In this document: piece after piece, positions 13,992 through 16,622 of the stretch | How positions within the stretch are numbered: position 1 is the stretch's first letter | Layout: every line of letters begins with the position of its first letter | Source of the DNA: an uncultured Oscillospiraceae bacterium | GTDB taxonomy: Bacteria > Bacillota > Clostridia > Oscillospirales > Ruminococcaceae | Assembly: GCA_900555435.1 (NCBI GenBank) | Contig: USLH01000042.1 | Location: 1-16,622, forward strand | Reading direction: 5' to 3' | Length of the DNA: 16,622 nucleotides | Notes under the pieces: generated by a model | Database searches by the model: none | What the model was told of the DNA's origin: nothing | What the model saw: the letters and a program-made list of their open reading frames with translations, nothing else | Made by a program: the position numbers and the translations under genes

Positions 13992-14762
13992 ATGAAAAAG
14001 ATCGCAATCGTTACAGGCTCCCGCCGGGGCATCGGCCTGGCCACTGTGAAGAAGCTCATGAGCGACGGCTACACTGCCGTGCTCTGCGACGTGGTGGAGA
14101 AGGAAGAGGTCAAGGATCTGCTGGCGGAGCTGAACCGGCACGGCGAGGCGGATTACTTCCGCTGCGACATTTCCGTTCCCGAGGACCGGGAGGCGCTGAT
14201 GGACGCCGTGGTCGAGAAGTACGGCCGCATTGACGCTCTGGTCAACAACGCGGGCGTGGCCTGCAAGCAGCGGCTGGACATTCTGGAGACTACCGTGGAA
14301 AGCGTGGAGCGGCTGCTCCGCATCAATCTGGAGGGCACCTTCTTCATGTGCCAGGCCGGGGCCAAGCGGATGATCGCCATGAAAAAGGCGGGACTGCCCG
14401 ACTACAACCCCCACATCGTCAACATTGCGTCCATGTCCTCCTACACCTCCTCGGTGAGCCGGGGCGAGTACTGCATGTCCAAGGCGGGCATTTCCATGGT
14501 GACGAAGCTCTTTGCCGACCGTCTGGCCGAGGAGAATATTTCGGTATTTGAGGTGCGGCCCGGCATTATCATGACGGACATGACCGCCGTGGTCAAGGAA
14601 AAATATGAGAAGCTCATCGCCGAGGGCGTGACCCCCATCCGCCGGTTCGGCCAGCCGGAGGACGTGGCCAACTGCGTCTCCGCCGCCTGCTCCGGACTGC
14701 TGGACTTCGGCACCGGCACTGTGCTCAACGCCGACGGCGGCTTCCACATCCAGCGGCTGTAA
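13992..14762 (+). CDS. Short-chain dehydrogenase/reductase (FabG-like)
   Basis: 256 residues, classical SDR. The NAD(P)-binding motif TGSRRGIG is at 8-15, NNAG at 85-88, and the catalytic set is Asn112, Ser147, Tyr160 and Lys164 (YCMSK). The C-terminal RRFGQPEDVANCVSAACSG and GTGTVLNADGGFHI are typical of 3-oxoacyl-ACP reductase-like members, but this subfamily also covers sugar, steroid and other alcohol dehydrogenases, and its position between two flavoproteins suggests a catabolic alcohol/ketone step rather than fatty acid synthesis. ATG 13992 follows AAGGAGGA by 7 nt; a TTG at 13974 lies upstream of that site. It is 56 nt after the OYE gene and 18 nt before the next gene. Glutamate codons are strongly biased to GAG (about 18 of 21), unlike its neighbours. 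Confidence 0.93.
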   Translation: MKKIAIVTGSRRGIGLATVKKLMSDGYTAVLCDVVEKEEVKDLLAELNRHGEADYFRCDISVPEDREALMDAVVEKYGRIDALVNNAGVACKQRLDILETTVESVERLLRINLEGTFFMCQAGAKRMIAMKKAGLPDYNPHIVNIASMSSYTSSVSRGEYCMSKAGISMVTKLFADRLAEENISVFEVRPGIIMTDMTAVVKEKYEKLIAEGVTPIRRFGQPEDVANCVSAACSGLLDFGTGTVLNADGGFHIQRL

Positions 14763-14780
14763 GCGGAAAGGAAAACGACT

Positions 14781-16622
14781 GTGAAATTTATCGATTTCGG
14801 CGGGCAGAAGGCGTTGGTCATTGCTCTGGATACCCTGATCATCGGCAGCGGCTGCGCAGGCTTCAATGCTGCCGATACCCTCTATGACATGGGGCGGACG
14901 GACATCGCCATCCTTACGGAAGGCGTCAACATGGGCACCTCCCGGAACACCGGCAGCGACAAGCAGACCTACTATAAGCTCTCCCTCTGCTCCGATGGGG
15001 CGGACAGCATTTATGAGCTGGCGGAAAACCTCTTTCAGGGGGGCAGCGTCAACGGAGATACGGCTTTGGCGGAAGCGGCGGGATCGGTGCGCTCCTTTAT
15101 GAAACTGGTGAATCTGGGCGTGCCGTTCCCCACCAACGAATACGGCGAATATGTGGGTTATAAGACTGACCACGATCCCCGGCAGCGGGCCACCTCCTGC
15201 GGGCCTTTGACCTCCAAGATCATGACCGAGAAGCTGGAAGCGTCAGTGCTCCGGAAGGGGATCCGGATCTATGACGGCATGGAGGCCGTGCGGCTCATCA
15301 AGGAAAACGGGCGGGTCACGGGAGTCGCCGCCATCGATAAGAACCGGCTGTCGGAAAGCGACTGGGGTATAACGGTGTTCCGCTGCAATCAGGTGATCTT
15401 AGCTACCGGCGGGCCGGCGATCGCTTACGACGCCTCCGTTTATCCGGAAAGCCAGACCGGCATGACCGGAATGGCGCTGGAAGCCGGAGCTGCAGCCTGC
15501 AACATCCAGGAATGGCAGTACGGGTTAGCCTCCGTAAAGTTCCGTTGGAACGTGTCCGGGACGTATCAGCAGGTGCTGCCCCGGTACATTGCCGTGGACT
15601 CTCAGGGCAACGAGCGGGAATTTCTGACGGAATATTTTGAGAAGCCGGAGCAGGCGCTGGATCTGGTCTTTTTAAAGGGCTATCAGTGGCCCTTTGACAC
15701 CAATAAGGTGGCAGGGTCGTCCCTCATTGACATCCTTGTTCACCACGAGGTGTTCCACAAGGGGAATCGGGTGTTCATGGACTTCCGGCAGGATCCCAAG
15801 GGGCTGGAAAACGGCTTCGGCGGGCTTTCCGAGGAGACCCGGAACTATCTGGAGCGGTCCGGGGCGCTGATGGCGACGCCCATCGCCCGGCTGGAAAAGA
15901 TGAACCGCAAGGCCATCGAGCTCTATGCCGCCCACGACATCGATCTGTACAAGGAGCCGCTGGAGGTCAGCGTCTGCGCCCAGCACAACAACGGCGGTCT
16001 TGCAGTGGATGCCCACTGGCGGACGACTCTTCCGGGACTTTATGCGGCCGGAGAAGCCGCCGGTACCTTCGGGGTCAGCCGCCCCGGCGGGTCGGCGTTG
16101 AACTCCACCCAGGCAGGCTCCCTTCGGGCGGCGGAGGACATCGTCCTTTCCGGGAAGAAACCCCTGCCGGCCGAAGAGCTGTCCGGGGAAGCAAAAGCAG
16201 CCGTTCAGACTGTTTGGGGGCAGATGGAACAGCTGCTCCGCAACGGGAAGACGGATCTCCCGGCTGCCCGGAAGCGGTTCCAGGAGAAGATGAGCCTCTG
16301 CGCCGCCCATATCCGGAGCCTTTCGGGAATGAAGGAGCTGGCGGAGGAAGTGGATGCCGCACTGGATGGCTTTTTTGAAGCCAACGGAGCGGGAAGCCCG
16401 TTGGAGCTGCCCTTTGCTTTCAAGAGCCGGGATATGCTGCTGGTGCAGCAGGCGATGCTGTCGGCCATGACGGCGGTGGGGGAAGCCTGCGGCAGCCGGG
16501 GGTCAGCTTTGCTGGCGGCTCCGGAAGGGGAAGAACTGTCCCTTGCCGGATTTTTGGGAAGCGAGGTGCTTTCCGATTATCGCTTCCTGCCCGGAAACGG
16601 GCTGCATCGGGATCACTGGATC
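14781..16622 (+). CDS. Fumarate-reductase/succinate-dehydrogenase-like FAD protein (3' end outside window)
   Basis: 614 residues are visible and the frame is open to the right edge. GTG 14781 is the likely start, after GGAAAGGAAAA. FAD-binding motifs are GSGCAG (22-27), ILATGG (206-211) and TTLPGLYAAGEAAG (415-428). A helical C-terminal domain (about 470-575, ending in GSRGS) resembles that of FrdA/SdhA and L-aspartate oxidase. No signal peptide, so cytoplasmic. Key differences from FrdA: Asn56 (SRNTGSD) replaces the histidine that binds FAD covalently, so FAD is probably noncovalent; QYHPT is QYGLA (246-250); and HYTMGG is replaced by QHNNGG (401-406). The substrate arginine equivalent may remain as Arg434 (SRPGGS). 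It therefore probably does not reduce fumarate but a related organic acid or other substrate. It could also pass electrons to the OYE enzyme two genes upstream (inference). Cotranscribed with the SDR gene, 18 nt away. Confidence 0.88.
   Translation, partial: MKFIDFGGQKALVIALDTLIIGSGCAGFNAADTLYDMGRTDIAILTEGVNMGTSRNTGSDKQTYYKLSLCSDGADSIYELAENLFQGGSVNGDTALAEAAGSVRSFMKLVNLGVPFPTNEYGEYVGYKTDHDPRQRATSCGPLTSKIMTEKLEASVLRKGIRIYDGMEAVRLIKENGRVTGVAAIDKNRLSESDWGITVFRCNQVILATGGPAIAYDASVYPESQTGMTGMALEAGAAACNIQEWQYGLASVKFRWNVSGTYQQVLPRYIAVDSQGNEREFLTEYFEKPEQALDLVFLKGYQWPFDTNKVAGSSLIDILVHHEVFHKGNRVFMDFRQDPKGLENGFGGLSEETRNYLERSGALMATPIARLEKMNRKAIELYAAHDIDLYKEPLEVSVCAQHNNGGLAVDAHWRTTLPGLYAAGEAAGTFGVSRPGGSALNSTQAGSLRAAEDIVLSGKKPLPAEELSGEAKAAVQTVWGQMEQLLRNGKTDLPAARKRFQEKMSLCAAHIRSLSGMKELAEEVDAALDGFFEANGAGSPLELPFAFKSRDMLLVQQAMLSAMTAVGEACGSRGSALLAAPEGEELSLAGFLGSEVLSDYRFLPGNGLHRDHWI

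Noticed and set aside
13899..15173. Long 424-codon open frame on the minus strand
   Set aside because: It lies antisense to the SDR and FAD protein genes, whose motifs are intact. Its translation is rich in His, Gly and Val without domain motifs, typical of a shadow frame in GC-rich DNA.
12610..16622. Bile-acid (bai-like) operon
   Set aside because: The OYE plus SDR pairing recalls BaiCD/BaiH and BaiA, but no bile acid CoA ligase, transferase or 7-dehydratase is present and the OYE lacks the FAD domain of BaiCD; kept only as a substrate possibility.

Overview
The window looks like a chromosomal segment of a moderately GC-rich anaerobic Firmicute, most likely a gut Clostridia/Oscillospirales-type bacterium. 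This rests on protein family content (a YfhO plus lipid-linked glycosyltransferase pair, a secreted family-10-like glycosidase with WYYF cell-wall repeats, 2-enoate-reductase-type and fumarate-reductase-type flavoproteins), strong AGGAGG-type ribosome binding sites and sigma-A-type promoters. The taxonomic call is inference; no rRNA or tRNA gene is present. No prophage, insertion sequence or CRISPR array was seen.

Layout. (1) 1-2550, plus strand: the 3' part of a YfhO-family membrane protein overlaps by 4 nt a GT2 polyprenyl-phosphate glycosyltransferase (CsbB-like), a pair known from lipoteichoic acid glycosylation in Bacillus and Listeria. (2) 2559-4307, minus strand: a secreted glycosyl-hydrolase-like protein with C-terminal wall-binding repeats, with its own promoter and a foldable leader. 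(3) 4388-7251, plus strand: a consensus-like promoter, a leader of about 245 nt packed with consecutive hairpins, a CDF metal exporter with an N-D-D-D metal site (Mn-type prediction) and a patatin-like phospholipase, closed by a terminator. (4) 7244-9770: a decayed MATE transporter fragment, a LysR regulator, and a divergent two-gene unit (small membrane protein plus YoaK/DUF1275 protein). The two directions share overlapping -10 elements, and a T-N11-A box sits about 65 bp upstream of the rightward start. (5) 9769-16622: a divergent redox cluster. Leftward are a 581-residue fusion of a sugar-isomerase-type TIM barrel with a D-2-hydroxyacid dehydrogenase, and an AraC regulator. Rightward are an Old-Yellow-Enzyme-type Fe-S flavoprotein, an SDR dehydrogenase and a fumarate-reductase-like FAD protein that runs off the right edge.

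The redox cluster is the most interesting part. Its five genes are compatible with an anaerobic pathway that isomerises, oxidises and reduces an unsaturated or keto organic substrate under AraC control. Fused domains, an OYE enzyme without its usual FAD/NADH domain, and a fumarate-reductase-like protein lacking the standard substrate histidines all point to an undescribed substrate. The hairpin leader of the metal exporter is the most unusual non-coding element: it may be a cis-regulatory RNA or a dispersed palindromic repeat.
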